Source: Hymenopellis radicata (taxonomy: Eukaryota; Basidiomycota; Agaricomycetes; Agaricales; Physalacriaceae). From it: a stretch of 64,000 nucleotides of DNA. The position numbers and the translations under genes are program-made. Within the stretch, counting starts at the first letter, position 1. Each line of letters begins with the position of its first letter. The notes under the pieces were generated by a model. It had not been told where the DNA came from. It was given only the letters and a program-made list of their open reading frames with translations, and did no database searches. Positions 11,515 to 23,855 of this stretch are shown here, one piece after another. The stretch spans positions 42,147-106,146 of the forward strand of contig JADNRX010000189.1 of NCBI GenBank assembly GCA_015501595.1, in the 5' to 3' direction.

Positions 11515-12637
11515 CTACGCTGATGCGGGAGCCCGTATTAAAGCACTACAGCACTGTTCCATTACCTCTGCCATGCCTTGCGCAAGTGCATCGACTACCA
11601 ATGCATCCTTGACTTTCTCTGTCAGCGCCCCATGCTCAATATCCCCGCCTACAAACATGTCCCGATGCGCATCGACGAATGCGGGCCATACGATTTGCTC
11701 CCAGTAGTGGGGCGGATCTCTCCATAGCGATCCCTCTGGATCGGATTGGACTCCGTAAGGGGTAGCCGAGGGATGCGTGGAAGGGGAGGAGTAACATCAC
11801 GGAGACGGAGAGACGGAGGTAGATGGTGCGAGAACAAGTAAGGAGGAGAGTTAGACTGGGAAACAGATAACGCGAGGGAGATTCTAGACTAACCTGCTGT
11901 ATGGTACCCGTGTCGCTGATGTCGCCGTTCTTTCAGCACATCGTGTGGGACGCGCAGAAATATCCTGACGTCCAGTTCCTTTATTACCTCCTGTCATATG
12001 GTCGATAAGCCTGACTCACAAACGAGTCCGAGACCTACAGGATGCCAATAAAGCAGAAATCCGTCGACCAATCCCCAGATCACGCGTCTACCAGCCTTCA
12101 AGTTATCCTCTTTAATTCGTTGAAACTCAGTCCGCCATTTATCCTTAACGGCGAAATCAACAGGGACCGCCTTCTGTTCATTTAGGTGGTCGTGGCTGTA
12201 GTGCTCTTCGGGTATAACACCCGTGGCCTTCACTTGGTGCAAGAACTCGATCATGCGAGGCCAATTAATCGCGCCCGGTGCAGCATCCCAGTCCTGTACT
12301 TTGTATATCGGGTGGTAAGGAACTAGTTCTTGAGGCTTGTCGGCGCGTTAAAGAAGCTATAACAAGAACGGGTACGAGTACTTACGGGTGCAAAGTCCTA
12401 TTGAATCGCTGAGCATTCCGTCACAAATCATGAGAGTATAGAAGAACCTACGTCTTGGTGTATTATAACGCTATCCGGTAATATACTTCTCAAGTGTTTC
12501 GCAAGCGTCGTCTTGCCCGAGCACGTAGCACCTCTAGTAAATCGGCCCAATCAATACACCGGTGAGAGCGTTACGTGGATTCAGACTTACCCAACCCCTA
12601 CGAAAATAACTCTAGTTTTCAATTCTTGTCTTGACAT
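11515..12637 (-). CDS. NRK1: Nicotinamide riboside kinase
   Basis: Phosphorylates nicotinamide riboside to NMN in the NAD salvage route. Exons join to MSRQELKTRVIFVGVG, then the P-loop GATCSGKTTLAKHL, then LPDSVIIHQDD, ELVPYHP, QDWDAAPGAINW, RVIWGLVDGFLLYW, and DVRIFLRVPHDVLKERR. The C-terminal part DPPHYWEQIVWPAFVDAHRDMF is a strong signature of the family. The protein ends after a helical tail with a stop at 11515. The start ATG at 12637 is chosen because it runs straight into the P-loop exon. It is followed after about 210 bases by fumarate reductase in the same direction; both touch the NAD(H) pool, but co-regulation is only a suggestion. Confidence 0.88.
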
Positions 12638-13128
12638 TGGCAACAATATCGACGCGACAGCCGAGTGTCTAGATCTATTGGATGGTGTGCGTCCTATGGA
12701 ATAATAACCGGGATGACGAGAGGGATCCGAAGAAGCAATAGAGCCGACCTTTGAGTAGGAAAAAGTGTAAAGATTATAGATCTGAATAACAGTAACACTG
12801 CCGCAAGTATTCCCGCTCTCAGCAGTCCAAAGTGAGGGTCAAGAGCAAGTTGAATTAGGGAAACGATCTTAGCGATCGGACAGATAAGATTATTTGTCAC
12901 AGGTACAAAAATCGGCCCGTATACCGAAGTACGTACAGGGCGGAACTTGAAGAGAGAGAGGAAGGCCGACGCGGACCGCCAACAAAACCGTCGAAAGCCG
13001 TCGCAAAGTTCTTTTACCCGACAGGCACTGCGTACTCAGTAGAACAAACCGTTAAGTATTCTGATCCTTTTGATACATACACTACATCGTGTAACGTTTG
13101 CACTGGAACCGAATGAGCACATTGCTCT

Positions 13129-13697
13129 TCAGATAAACTCAATGTTCCGCACCTCTGCCTCGAAATGCTCTATCTTCCTCTTCATCGATATCGCCCTGTG
13201 ATCCAGAGTGGCAATCATACTCTGAAATAGTCATGAGTGGCGTTCCGTGCTTGTCAGACTGTTGAGTACCTTGGCTGTTTTGAGGTTGAGCTCTTTGTAC
13301 CTCTCAAGGTCGGCGTACACGATCGGATAGAACCCCAAACTGAAGTGGGTCGGCATGTTTCGGCGCCCATACAACGGCAAAACAACGTACGACAGTAATT
13401 GCACATGAAGTGCATCGATATGGGCTTCCAAACTGGACAGATAGACCTTGCGGCGCTGAGGAGCCGTCTGTTGCGCACTGTCAAAGAAAAGGTGGAGTTA
13501 ACGGAGAAAGTAGCTCGGAGGCTAGGGCCCTTGACGAACATCTCTTCTGGCATGAATATAGCTTCTTCAAATTCATGAGTCCACGTTTTACGCCTTTTTC
13601 TTGTTTCAACCATAGTGCATTCATGAAGCGCGCTGAGAGGCGTTGTTGACGGGGTGGTCGGTGTCGCGTGCGCCATGAAATGGAAAGGATCAGACAT
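13129..13697 (-). CDS. Small conserved fungal helical protein, function unknown
   Basis: Exons join to a protein of about 165 residues. It starts MSDPFHFMAHATP with a Thr/Ser/Pro-rich stretch, then VETRKRRKTWTHEFEEAIF, then APQRRKVYLSSLEAHIDALHVQLL, then PLYGRRNMPTHF-like and YKELNLKTAKVLNS segments, and ends in a charged helix MKRKIEHFEAEVRN. The K/R-rich patch followed by an amphipathic helix suggests a nuclear or scaffolding protein, but I know no function. The last exon after the NLKTAKVLNS segment is joined by eye. Confidence 0.5.
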
Positions 13698-14186
13698 CGA
13701 GTTCGAGTGGCGGGAGTAGCACGCGGAATATGTCTCGCGAGAGCAGCAATGTCGTCAGCTTAGCCTGTGCGTACATATAGAAATGTAGCAGTTGTGTTAG
13801 GAAAGCGAATATGAAAGAAGATCCACTGTTCCAACCGAAAGTGCGATGCAATAGGTGAATTAAATTACTTTCCTTTTCGAGACGCGTCCTTGAAGTCAAC
13901 GTATGCGTCATGGCAGAGGACGAAGTGCCGCCGGCCGTCAGGTTTGGATCATATCATGCTTGAGTTTTCCATTGGAACTCCATCTTTCTGTGTGTCACAG
14001 AGCGCACATCAGAGGAGCGAGACAGAACGGTTGTGATGAAAGAAGTCGACAGGATGCGATTCCCGCTTCCCAGAGCCTCGAGGCCACAGCCTGCCGCGCG
14101 AACGGGGACTGCATGCTGGGCAGTGAATGTACAAGTCCATAAACTTCATATATTACAAGCAGTCCGTCAATTTAACGCACATGCTT

Positions 14187-16783
14187 CTAGTCCTTCGGCT
14201 CCATTTGGTCTATAAAGGCACTCGCTTGAACGTTGTAAAGATTGGCATACTCGCCATTCAGTCCAAGCAGTTCCGCATGTCTTCCAGACTCTACGAGGTT
14301 GCCATCTTTCATACACCTGTATTCGGTAGGTTTTTTCAGATTGTGCTACTGGTCGGGGAGAAATGGCACCCACAAAATCAAGTCCGCGTGCTTCGTCAAA
14401 TGCCCGAACCTATGAGTCACGAACACCAAGGTTTTTCCTTCTCTAGCTTTGATCAGGTTCTCGAACAAAGCAGCTTCTCCTTCAGGATCCAAAGCGGAAC
14501 TGGGCTCGTCGACAGCCACAAATCTGACCAGGCCAGAGTTGAACCGCATGAACGTTCGGGAACTGAAACGTAAATGAATCTCTCCGGAGGTCAAATGGAG
14601 CAAGAATCTACGCACGCAACAATACGTTGTTCTTCGCCACCAGAAAGCTCGATAGCTGTCGGTAACTGCGACAGTTCAACATTGAGAGGATGCTCCTCAT
14701 CGTCAGGGAGATTATTGAATGATGGCTCGTTTCGAGGATCTAATACCGTGTTGAATCCATCTTTGACTTTACTCAAACAATGCAAGGCTCCACCCATCTC
14801 CGCAGCATGTTGGACGGCGGCCAAATCATCCTTCATGATCACATGGCCGAGACCAATGTTTTCCCCTAGTGAGAGCGGGAAGAGAGAATGCTCTTGAGTG
14901 AGTACAGCAGTCGACCGACGCAGGTCAGCGATGCGATACGTCGAAATGGGCAGCCCGTCTACAAGAATCGAGTCGCCGTCAGATGTCGGGTCGTAGACGC
15001 GAGTCAGAAGCTTGATTATGGTTGACTTTCCACTTCCATTGGAACCGACGATGACGACGACTTGCCCAGCCTTGATACTGAAAGAAATATCATTGATAGC
15101 ACCTTCCGAACTTTGGCTGCCAGGATACGCGAATGATAGATGCCTGCAACAGGTTGAGCGGAGGAAAACCAAGGCATCAAGTATTCATACCTAACATCAA
15201 ATGACATACCCTTTGATTTCTCCTCTTGAGAAGAGGAATACGAAGTGTCACCATCGACAATCATAGTCTTGATGTTCTCAGCATCATACAAATCATGCAA
15301 AGATTGACATGATCGTCGAAAGCTTTGCACATTATCCAAAACGGTTTGAATCGACCAGGTCAGGTTCAGCGAACACTCTGACCAAATAGCGATCTGAGAT
15401 ACCGAGAGAGTCTGTGGCTGAGTAATTGCCACGAATGCACAGTACATCTATGACACATGATGAAGCGTTAACCAATGCAGTAAAAAACTCAAGGACCTAC
15501 CATGGGCAGATCACCAAGTAATTTATGTGTGATCATATGTATGGGGTACTCGTTCATGGACAGCTGACATGTAGGATAATCGTCCGATAGAGAGGCGAGG
15601 TTCGACGTTGCCTTTTGATGTTCTAACGTAACCGGTGAGAGAGGTTCAATGGAGGTGCAATCAAACTTGCCGTCTAGTATGTACTCGACAAGGTCGCCGC
15701 TGAGGACTTCCGATCGATATTCGGTGGAAGCCATCTCCTCCAAGGCTTGAACGCGCTTGTACGACGCGTTATTGGTGTAGTATATATAGGCTGTTGACAT
15801 ATTAGAATATCGAAAGGGAGTCAAGATCACCAACTTACGAAGGTCCCAGAGAGATATACCACCCATGGAGAGCAGCGGTCTAGCCAAACAAAAAATGAGG
15901 AATGTGGGAGATCCCGTTTTCCGAGCCGAATGTGCAATGACAACCAGTTGACTACATGTGTTCAGCAGGTCGCCGAAGAACCGTACAATGAAGTCGAATG
16001 AATCCCAGGCAACATCTGAAGTGGCCTCGATATTGCCTTTTGGGTCTGCAATGATCTATGAGTGCGAACCACGGTGATGAATACCCATGAACTACCGTTT
16101 ACCGTAGGAATGTCAAGCCTCAGCTGTGCTGTACAGATTGAAGTTAGGTGGGAGCCATTTTCAAAACTCACAAACGTACCTCGCAATAAAAAGAACCCAA
16201 AGTGTCGCTTCACAGCAGATTCCAGTTGAGGCAATAGCTTCTGATCCAACCATCTAAGATAAGTTGCTGCGACAACACAGAGCACCCGCGCTACCAACGC
16301 ATTCACTAACGCGGAGGTATTAGGCTGCCCAGTTGTGATCACTGTTTCTATCTTGCGAGAATTAGCATGGCTAGCAAGACCTTGCACGTCGTGAATGGTT
16401 CACCTGTTCTAAAAGACGATTGGACAAGTATAATAACACAGCAGGCTTCACTCCATTCCAGATAGATGAGGCGACATAAAGAACGGATAGGCCTGGTCTT
16501 AGCGCATACACGTCAGTCGCCAGTCGACGGAACAGCGGAAAGCTTGAAAAGATAGTGGCAACATTGCCCAGGTGTTTGCGCAGATTCCAGCCAGATGAAC
16601 GCGCGACAGACAACTTCCAAACGCCCAGTTGATGTCGCTCGATTGTCTCTTGTTGAGCGAAGAAGAATGAGACCTTGTGACAAGCGCGGCTAATCCACCC
16701 CGGAGAATGGCGGCCTGTAGGGAATGAGGATATCTAAGAACAACAGAGTGGATACCACATAGGAGCATGGCAGGCGAAGGCAA
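14187..16783 (-). CDS. ABC half transporter (copy 1)
   Basis: A half-size ABC exporter: an N-terminal membrane part spread over several exons (16783 down to about 15500; segments such as ALRPGLSVLYVASSIWNG and PAVLLYLSNRLLEQ), then one nucleotide-binding domain. The ATPase part shows Walker A VGSNGSGKST, Q-loop LTQEHSLFPLS, signature LSGGEEQRIVA, Walker B RFVAVDEPSSALD and the H-loop FVTHRFGH. The last exon reads KDGNLVESGRHAELL and ends at 14187. All key ATPase residues are present. It is closely similar in sequence and layout to the plus-strand gene at 26267-28822. Substrate unknown. The start could be 16768 (MLLCG), matching the start of copy 2. Confidence 0.82.
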
Positions 16784-17030
16784 GTTGCGCCTGTGTCAAG
16801 TTTTACGTTTTAAGCGCCTGTGCTACGCGGCTGAATCAAAGCGCTGCTATATGACTACCATATTGTCAGAAGGCGCGGTGAACGGCACCGATGGGCGCTG
16901 ATATCGATTCGTATGTCCGCAAATTCCACTGTCAGTTTCTGTAGAGTGAGTGGCGGAGAGAATAAGAGTCGCGTTCTAACTTTGCTGAAGTTCATCCACG
17001 TGGATGTCACGTGGAATGACGGAGGAAAAA

Positions 17031-17043
17031 TTCTCGACTGTTC
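17031..17043 (+). promoter_or_regulatory. Candidate heat-shock element
   Basis: TTCTCGACTGTTC matches the alternating heat-shock pattern nTTCnnGAAnnTTCn with a single mismatch (GAC for GAA). It sits 78 bases upstream of the Hsp78 start at 17121, where an Hsf1 site would be expected. Confidence 0.4.
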
Positions 17044-17120
17044 GGCCCTTTTCCCGGACCGAAGCCTTGATGAGCACTTAATAGAGGAATGGGAATCGTG
17101 TCCAGAGTCTTGCTCCCACT

Positions 17121-20100
17121 ATGCTAAGCTCAAGGACCATCTCGAAATCTCTCCTTTCCACGGGTGCGCGAAGAGCGTATCTAGTTCCGAACCCGCGTCG
17201 AATACTCGTTCCAAGCGCATTTCTGAATGCACGCCCGGTGAATAGCTTGAGGCATTACTCGAAGCCTCCTTCGGAGGAGCAGGGTTCCCCGGTGGATTTC
17301 CTTCATTTAATATGGGTGGACAGCAGAACCAAGGAGATGCCCTGAAGGAATACGTGAGCAAGTCTTTAGTGGTATCTATTCCTCGTTTTCTCACACTGTT
17401 TGCAGAGTGTAGACTTGACGGAGATGGCGAGGAATGGCAAACTGATCCGGTCATAGGCAGAGACGAAGAGATTAGAAGGACTATACAAAGTGAGTCAATT
17501 AGTACGCAGTGTCAAACCCAGACCTCTGAACAGCTACAGTTCTGTCTCGTCGAACAAAGTCCAATCCTGTGGTATGTCCGACGCGTCAAATTTGCATTCC
17601 ATGAAATCTCAAGTCTTTCAGCTCATCGGTGCTCCTGGAGTTGGCAAGACCGCGATTTTGGAAGGTCTCGCAGCGCGAATCATTGCTAAAGAGGTTCCCG
17701 AGGTACCTGTTCTATCAGTACTATGCTCTTCTTTACAATTCACGTCTTTCCGCCAGTCTTTGCAAGACAAACGAGTGCTTTCCATCGATCTTTCTGCCAT
17801 AATGGCAGGTTCCGGCATTCGCGGTCAATTCGAGGAGAAATTCAAGGCCCTGATTCGCGACATAGAGGCCGAGGCAAGGAATGTTATTTGTTTCATTGAC
17901 GAAGTTCGTGCGTATCGCCAGATATGTAATCTCAGTCGACTGGTTTGCTAACTAATATGTAGACACTCTCTTCAACCTCGGCAAGGCTGAAGGGAGTATC
18001 GACGCTGGTCAAATGATCAAGCCCGCTCTCGCCAGAGGGCTTCAGCTCGTTGGGGCCACGACGCGGGAAGAATACCGGAAAACCATTAACAAGGACGCTG
18101 CTCTTGAGCGCCGATTTCAACCCGTTCAAATAGACGAACCGACTGTGGAGGCTACCATCTCAATTCTACGCGGTCTCAAAGGTCGTTACGAGGTGCATCA
18201 TGGTGTCGAGATTTCGGACGCCGCCCTCGTTACAGCTGCCGTGTATTCTGCGCGCTATATCGCTGATCGTTTTCTGCCCGACAAAGCAATTGATCTGATT
18301 GACGAGGCAGCGTCTGCGTTGCGACTCGCCCAAGAGTCCAAGCCCGACGAGCTCGAAGCACTTGATCGGGAAATTATGACTCTTCAGATCGAGTTGGAGA
18401 GTCTGAAGAACGAGTCGGATATATTCAGCGTTGAGCGCAGGCAGAAGGTCGAATCTGACCTCGCTGCAAAACGCGACGAGGCTTCGCGGTTAACGGCGAT
18501 ATGGCAAGAAGGTAAGGAGCTCGATGTCTCGTCCGCTTGCCTGGAAGATTGACATTCTATGTAGAAAGGACGCGCTTGGACCGCATTAAGGATCTCAAGG
18601 GACGTTTGGAGGAAGCGAAACACCAATTGGAAGTTGCTCAGCGTCAAGGCCACTTTGAATTGGCTAGTCGATTGCGCTTCTCCACTATTCCAGAACTAGA
18701 GCGGCAATTACCGGATGAGAATACTGAGACGCTACAAAGCGAGTCTTCGATGCTGCACGAGCGTGTCACCTCAGACGACATTTCAAGGGTTGTCGCCAAG
18801 GCCACTGGCATCCCCGTTCAGAACCTTCTCAAAGGAGAGCGGGATAAACTCGTTCATGTAGGCGATTTTGTATATCATCCGTATTCCAGTGATTTGACAT
18901 TCTATTTAGATGGACGAGGTCTTGAGACAACGAGTCGTTGGACAAGATCACGTTATCGCAGCCGTTAGCGACGCAGTCCGCATCTCGCGCGCTGGTCTTC
19001 AAGCTCCCAACAGACCTGTTGCCTCGTTCTTGTTTCTGGGTCCCACTGGTGTCGGCAAGGTAGACTGACGTCTCTCCTAAGTCCACGAGAAATCCTCACT
19101 GGAATTTTTTAGACCGAGTTATGCAAAGCTTTGGCTGGGTTCCTCTTCAACGACGAACAACGTGGGCTGTAAGTGATCCAATCCCTTGTACTCAGCTCCG
19201 TTCAATGATCTTTTAGCATCAATATCAACATGTCGGAGTACCACGATCGGCATACCATTTCGCGACTCATTGGCGCGGCCCCTGGCTACGTAGGCTTCGA
19301 AGAGGGTGGACAGTTGACTGAAGCCGTTCGCAGAAAGCCATATGGTAAGTTGCTAGTAGCTCACGCGCTTCCATGCTTCATTGTTTCTCAGCTGTTATCT
19401 TACTGGACGAACTGGAGAAGGCTCACAAGGTACATTCCTGCCTTTCTCTATTTTGAGATCACTGCTGACGTATTTTTAGGACGTCGCCATGATATTACTT
19501 CAAATCCTTGATGAAGGTAGCATTACAGACAGCCAAGGGCGGAAAGTAGACTTCAAGGTGAATACTTGTCGAACTGTCAGCCCATGAATCTAAAGCTCGT
19601 TACTCAGAACACCATTATCTGCCTTACAAGCAACCTTGGTGAGTAGCCGCCATTCCGCTAACACCAGTGAGGCTAACGAGGGATCTCAGGCAGCGACATC
19701 CTCGCGCACCCGACTGCCTGTACCGAAGACGGCGTGGTCACACCGGAAGCTAGAGACGAGGTTCTTGAGCGTACCTCGTCCTACTTCCCACCGGAACTTC
19801 TAAACCGACTTGATACGATGCTCGTCTTCAATAAGCTCTCGAGGGAATCCATACTCCAAGTCGTCGATCTCCGGTTGAAGGACGTTGCGGAGCGATTGAA
19901 GGGACGCAGGATTGTCATGGACGTCGACGATACTGCCCGCAATCTACTCGCCAAGCAAGGGTACTCGCAAGTGTACGGAGCGCGCGCCATTGCTCGCGTC
20001 GTCCGCACCGATGTACTGTTCCCTTTGGCCCAAAAGCTGTTGAAGGGCACTATTCGGTTCGTCTGACTGTTTGCAGAAACTGTTGGGATATTACTGACCC

Positions 20101-20236
20101 GGCAACACACAGGGACGGCGACGTTGTGGTTATTCGTGCAAGCCCAGACGGAACGTCGCTTGATATCAAAGACAATCATCCGCCCGATTCCAGCGCGGTG
20201 AAAGCGAATGCTGAAGTGTCCGAAAGCCTGCAGTAG
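17121..20236 (+). CDS. HSP78: Mitochondrial Hsp78 (ClpB-type disaggregase)
   Basis: AAA+ chaperone that, with mitochondrial Hsp70, dissolves protein aggregates in the matrix. The N-terminus ([20 protein letters not shown]) is a basic, serine-rich presequence, followed by a Gly/Asn/Gln-rich link. There is no ClpB N-domain, as expected for Hsp78. First AAA domain: [15 protein letters not shown], Walker [10 protein letters not shown], Walker [19 protein letters not shown]. The middle coiled coil is about 100 residues ([18 protein letters not shown]). Second AAA domain: [12 protein letters not shown] joint, Walker [47 protein letters not shown], then the D2-small part with [10 protein letters not shown] and [10 protein letters not shown]. 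It has at least eight introns and ends at 20236. A candidate heat-shock element precedes it. Confidence 0.95.
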
Positions 20237-20352
20237 GAAACTACTCAGCTGTCGGGCGGATTTTATTACATCTGTACACTATCACTCATTGTTTAGAGGA
20301 TCGCAACACCACTCATTGTATCATTTAGTACTTACACAATAACTTACTTACT

Positions 20353-22877
20353 TCACGTAAATCGTTCCATGAAGATGTTGTACATTGAACACTCAGCTGA
20401 TCTATAATACATTGCTAGCAAGCCTGACGACTCAACGATGCAAGATTCGGGAAACCAAAACCGGTCAGTAAGTAACAGAGCAGCCATTTTACTATTCAGC
20501 TCATTCAGCCAAGGAAGTAAGATATACAGCATAAAACTCACTGTGATGTAACGGAACGCAGGATTGTTCCAGTCAGTGATGTCCTCCAAGCCGGTCTGGT
20601 TCGGGTCGTATTCGACTCTGCCTTCCGCAACGGCGCGATCGCGCTTACGGTTAGCAGTGACGAAAATGACACGGAGAATAAGGATGATGACGATCTAGTC
20701 CGCACATGAGTATGGCGCACAATGCCAAGGTTGTTAAACACTTACTTCGAGTGCGCGCGATACCATGCAACCAATGACACCTGTCTTATACCCAGGCGCC
20801 TCCGAATCTTTGAACAAGAATGGTCCAACAATATTCCTACAAACAGACGAGTCAGATTGCGACGGATAAGAACCAACATGAAAACAGCTTACCCGGCAGC
20901 AACACCCAGGAAAACAGCAGCACTGGCAATGGCCTTCTTCGTCTGGCCACCGACGTTTCCAGAGACAATGGACAATCCCAGTACGAAAGTCGCATTCGAA
21001 GCGCCAGTGATCCCTACAAGCAAGTCAAACGACGATTCGAACGAGGTCCAACTAGTGCGTACAGTATCCAATAAGCCGCGCAGCTTGTGGCTTGGCCCAT
21101 GCGATCATCCCGAAGCCAGCAACCGTCGGAAGGTTAGTAGCCGCCATAAGGTATGTCCTATTGCCCTTGGGCAATTTCGTGTTGACGTAGATAGCAAGCA
21201 GAATGCTATAACAGTGTTAGACGATGTCCACTGCTATTAACATTCTGACATACATCAAGGCAATTATTATCCCGTAGGGAATTTGCATCAGTGTCGTTTG
21301 GAATGTGTTGAAGCCGAATCTGCAGCAGATGAGATCAACACCGAGGCGCAAGCGAGAAAGGCCAACTTGCTTACCCTTTGACAATGATTGTACCAAAGTT
21401 GGAAGTCCCACCGTTAGGTACGTTGGCGGTGAAGCCGAACAAGAAGAATAGATAGATCTTGACATCCATGAACGCTTCCAAGACCTGACTCGCCTTCCAT
21501 CTAAGTCGAGGACCGTGAGAATGTGTACTCAGAATGAAGGGTTTCAAGTGGGCTCACTCTCTGTTGTCGGTCAAATTCTGGTCGTCGCGTTTGCGACTTA
21601 TGATGATGAGTCGCTCCGTTCGGTTAAACCAGTGAGTATGGTACGGCGAATCAGGGATAAAGATGAAAAGAAAGACCGCCCAAGCACTGCACAGAGCGCC
21701 CACGATTAAGAACTCGTACTTCCACGAAGTAAGGGCACCATTGATCTAAACGGGCGTAAGAATGCGCACTTCAAGAAGAGGAGAATATTACATGTCCGAT
21801 GGCGTATCCAAGTAGACCACCCAGTGCAATACCTAGGCCGTTGGCGCTACACAACCATAAGGAAAGGTTTGCCGACCCAAGAAAGCCACTTACAGGTACC
21901 AGTATCCGATGCGCGCGGGTACTTGTCCTCGCGTATACCACATGCCGGTGATGAGCACAAAGGCGGGGTCAGCGGTGGCCTCGAACGCGCCGGAAAGAAT
22001 ACGCAGAATGGCCAACTCGGTGAAGTTTCGACTGGCCGCCTGCGCCATGAGGAGAACACCCCACATGAAGATCTTCAAGTTATTTCGGTCAATACAAGCG
22101 TTGATAGCGTATCGAGGTTTTCACGCACATTGAAGGCCAGGTATTTGCTGAGCGGGAACTTCTGCATCAAAATGTTCGTAGGTAGAGCCCAGGCAAGCCA
22201 ACCGACTAGGGACATCGTGTTAGCCTAACCAGGAGCCGAGAGCGGAAACCGGAGGTACGAACAGTAGAAGATACTGGAGAGCCAGCTCTGTACGACAAAT
22301 ATGAGTCGAGACGTGCAAATGAGAAGCGTGTGACTCACGTATTCAGAAGGTTTGAGCTTCAGATCGTCCTTGACTAGAACAACGTAAGCCTTTAAGGTCA
22401 ATCACTCGAAGGGAAACCCAGCAACATACTGCCGAAGATCGCGGCATATGAAAGAGTTGTCTTATCTCTACGCGCGCGGTCAGACAATAATCGTGTCCAC
22501 GACAGTGATGAGCTCACATATAGTAGAACTAGGCACAAGAGTCAGAATTTGGGAATAAAATAGAGTGACGAAGGGTATAGACCGACCATGTAGCAGATAG
22601 ACAGTGCCGGGATGATAAGAAGGTCGATTTTGCGCTCCAAACGCTTGACCTCTTTCGGATCGAGGTCCATAGAATTCAGCTTGGCAACGTCGGCGAGAAA
22701 GGCCGGGGAGGGATTCCTCTTGAGGAGGGCACCAAAACGCCCCGAAGCGCGCGTTGTGTCTTCTTGATCATTCTGCGTCGTCCAAGAGAGGTCTGTCTTC
22801 CTCTGGTCCTCTATCTCCTCGATCTGAGGCTTGTCAGACTCCTTCGAGGGCGTCGCGTTGAGGGACGTGTCGTTCAT
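20353..22877 (-). CDS. MFS transporter, allantoate permease (Dal5/anion:cation symporter) type
   Basis: A twelve-helix plasma-membrane transporter split by many introns. The N-terminal cytosolic tail (MNDTSLNATP, ESDKPQIEEIED) is followed by the family mark LERKIDLLIIPALSICYM opening helix 1; later exons encode typical MFS helices, including GMWYTRGQVPARIGYW and NLKIFMWGVL-like segments, and the gene ends with DWNNPAFRYIT, the usual C-terminus of this family. The true stop is uncertain: continuing in frame runs to 20353, but a GT at the end of FRYIT may start a last intron. The family moves carboxylates, allantoate or vitamins; substrate cannot be read here. It neighbours an amino-acid permease, so the region is rich in nutrient transporters. 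Confidence 0.8.
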
Positions 22878-23855
22878 GATGGGGAGGATGGTGGTGGGGC
22901 AGGAATCACCTTCAAAGGGTGCTGGATGCAACCTTACGGTATTTATGGCGTTTCCATACAGGAACAGACAGGTGACGGTGTCGGCGGCCCGAGGGTGTTT
23001 TCTTGTGTTTTGCTTTTTTCCCTCCGCGAAATGCAATAATGGGAATTGCGGGGATATGGGGAGTAGGGATAAACCGTCGTGACGGTGCCCTGCAGTGGCA
23101 CTCGGGTAGATCGGAATCTGTGCTAGCCGTGAGGCCGAGGCTGAGCTGTCGAAGGTACGAAGGGAATTCGCTGGCGGCAACTGTTTGTGGTTTTCTGGGG
23201 GCCAGTACCAGCTTCGAAAGAAAGGTCGTGAGGAGCATGAGAAAGGTAGTATAATGTTGAGCCGGATATCTCTACCCTACTTCCAAGTTTTGGTTCAAGT
23301 TCCGCACGCGAGAAGGGCAGGAAGATGCAATGTGTCCGAGATTTAGATCGCTGATGCCCCTATTCACGTCATCTTCAAGTTCGCCTCGTTGCGAATCGCA
23401 CAGACGCCCGGGTCACTCAGAACCTTACATACTAATAAAAAACATTGCACAACAGCAGGAGGACTAGGGACCGATCTTTGTCATGCAAGCGGAAGAACCG
23501 GTCGCAGTAACTTTAAAAGTTCACCGGATTAGATATGGACCATGGTACATGGTACTGTACGACTGAATAGAAACAAGATAGAATGATGACATGCTAAGAT
23601 TTTCATGCGCTTCAGTAGAGCTGCCTTCAAGTTGAAGAGCTTTACAGCTTCCAGCCGTGGTCCGTTGTTGTTCGCGTTATTTGAAATCGTGTTGCGGGAC
23701 CTATATCCCCGTGGGGTGCTGCGAGGGGTGCGGGGTACAACGCATCGCCAATTTTGAATTCGTAGAATGAAATACGTTCAACACAGGCGGCTTGCTCGCA
23801 CCGCAGGCCCGCGCGCTCCATTCGGACCGCTAGTTCTATGACTCTACTTATGAGA

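Noticed and set aside
12694..12900. Hydrophobic 68-codon minus frame
   Set aside because: AT-rich intergenic sequence easily gives Leu/Ile runs; no start context, exon partner or family likeness.
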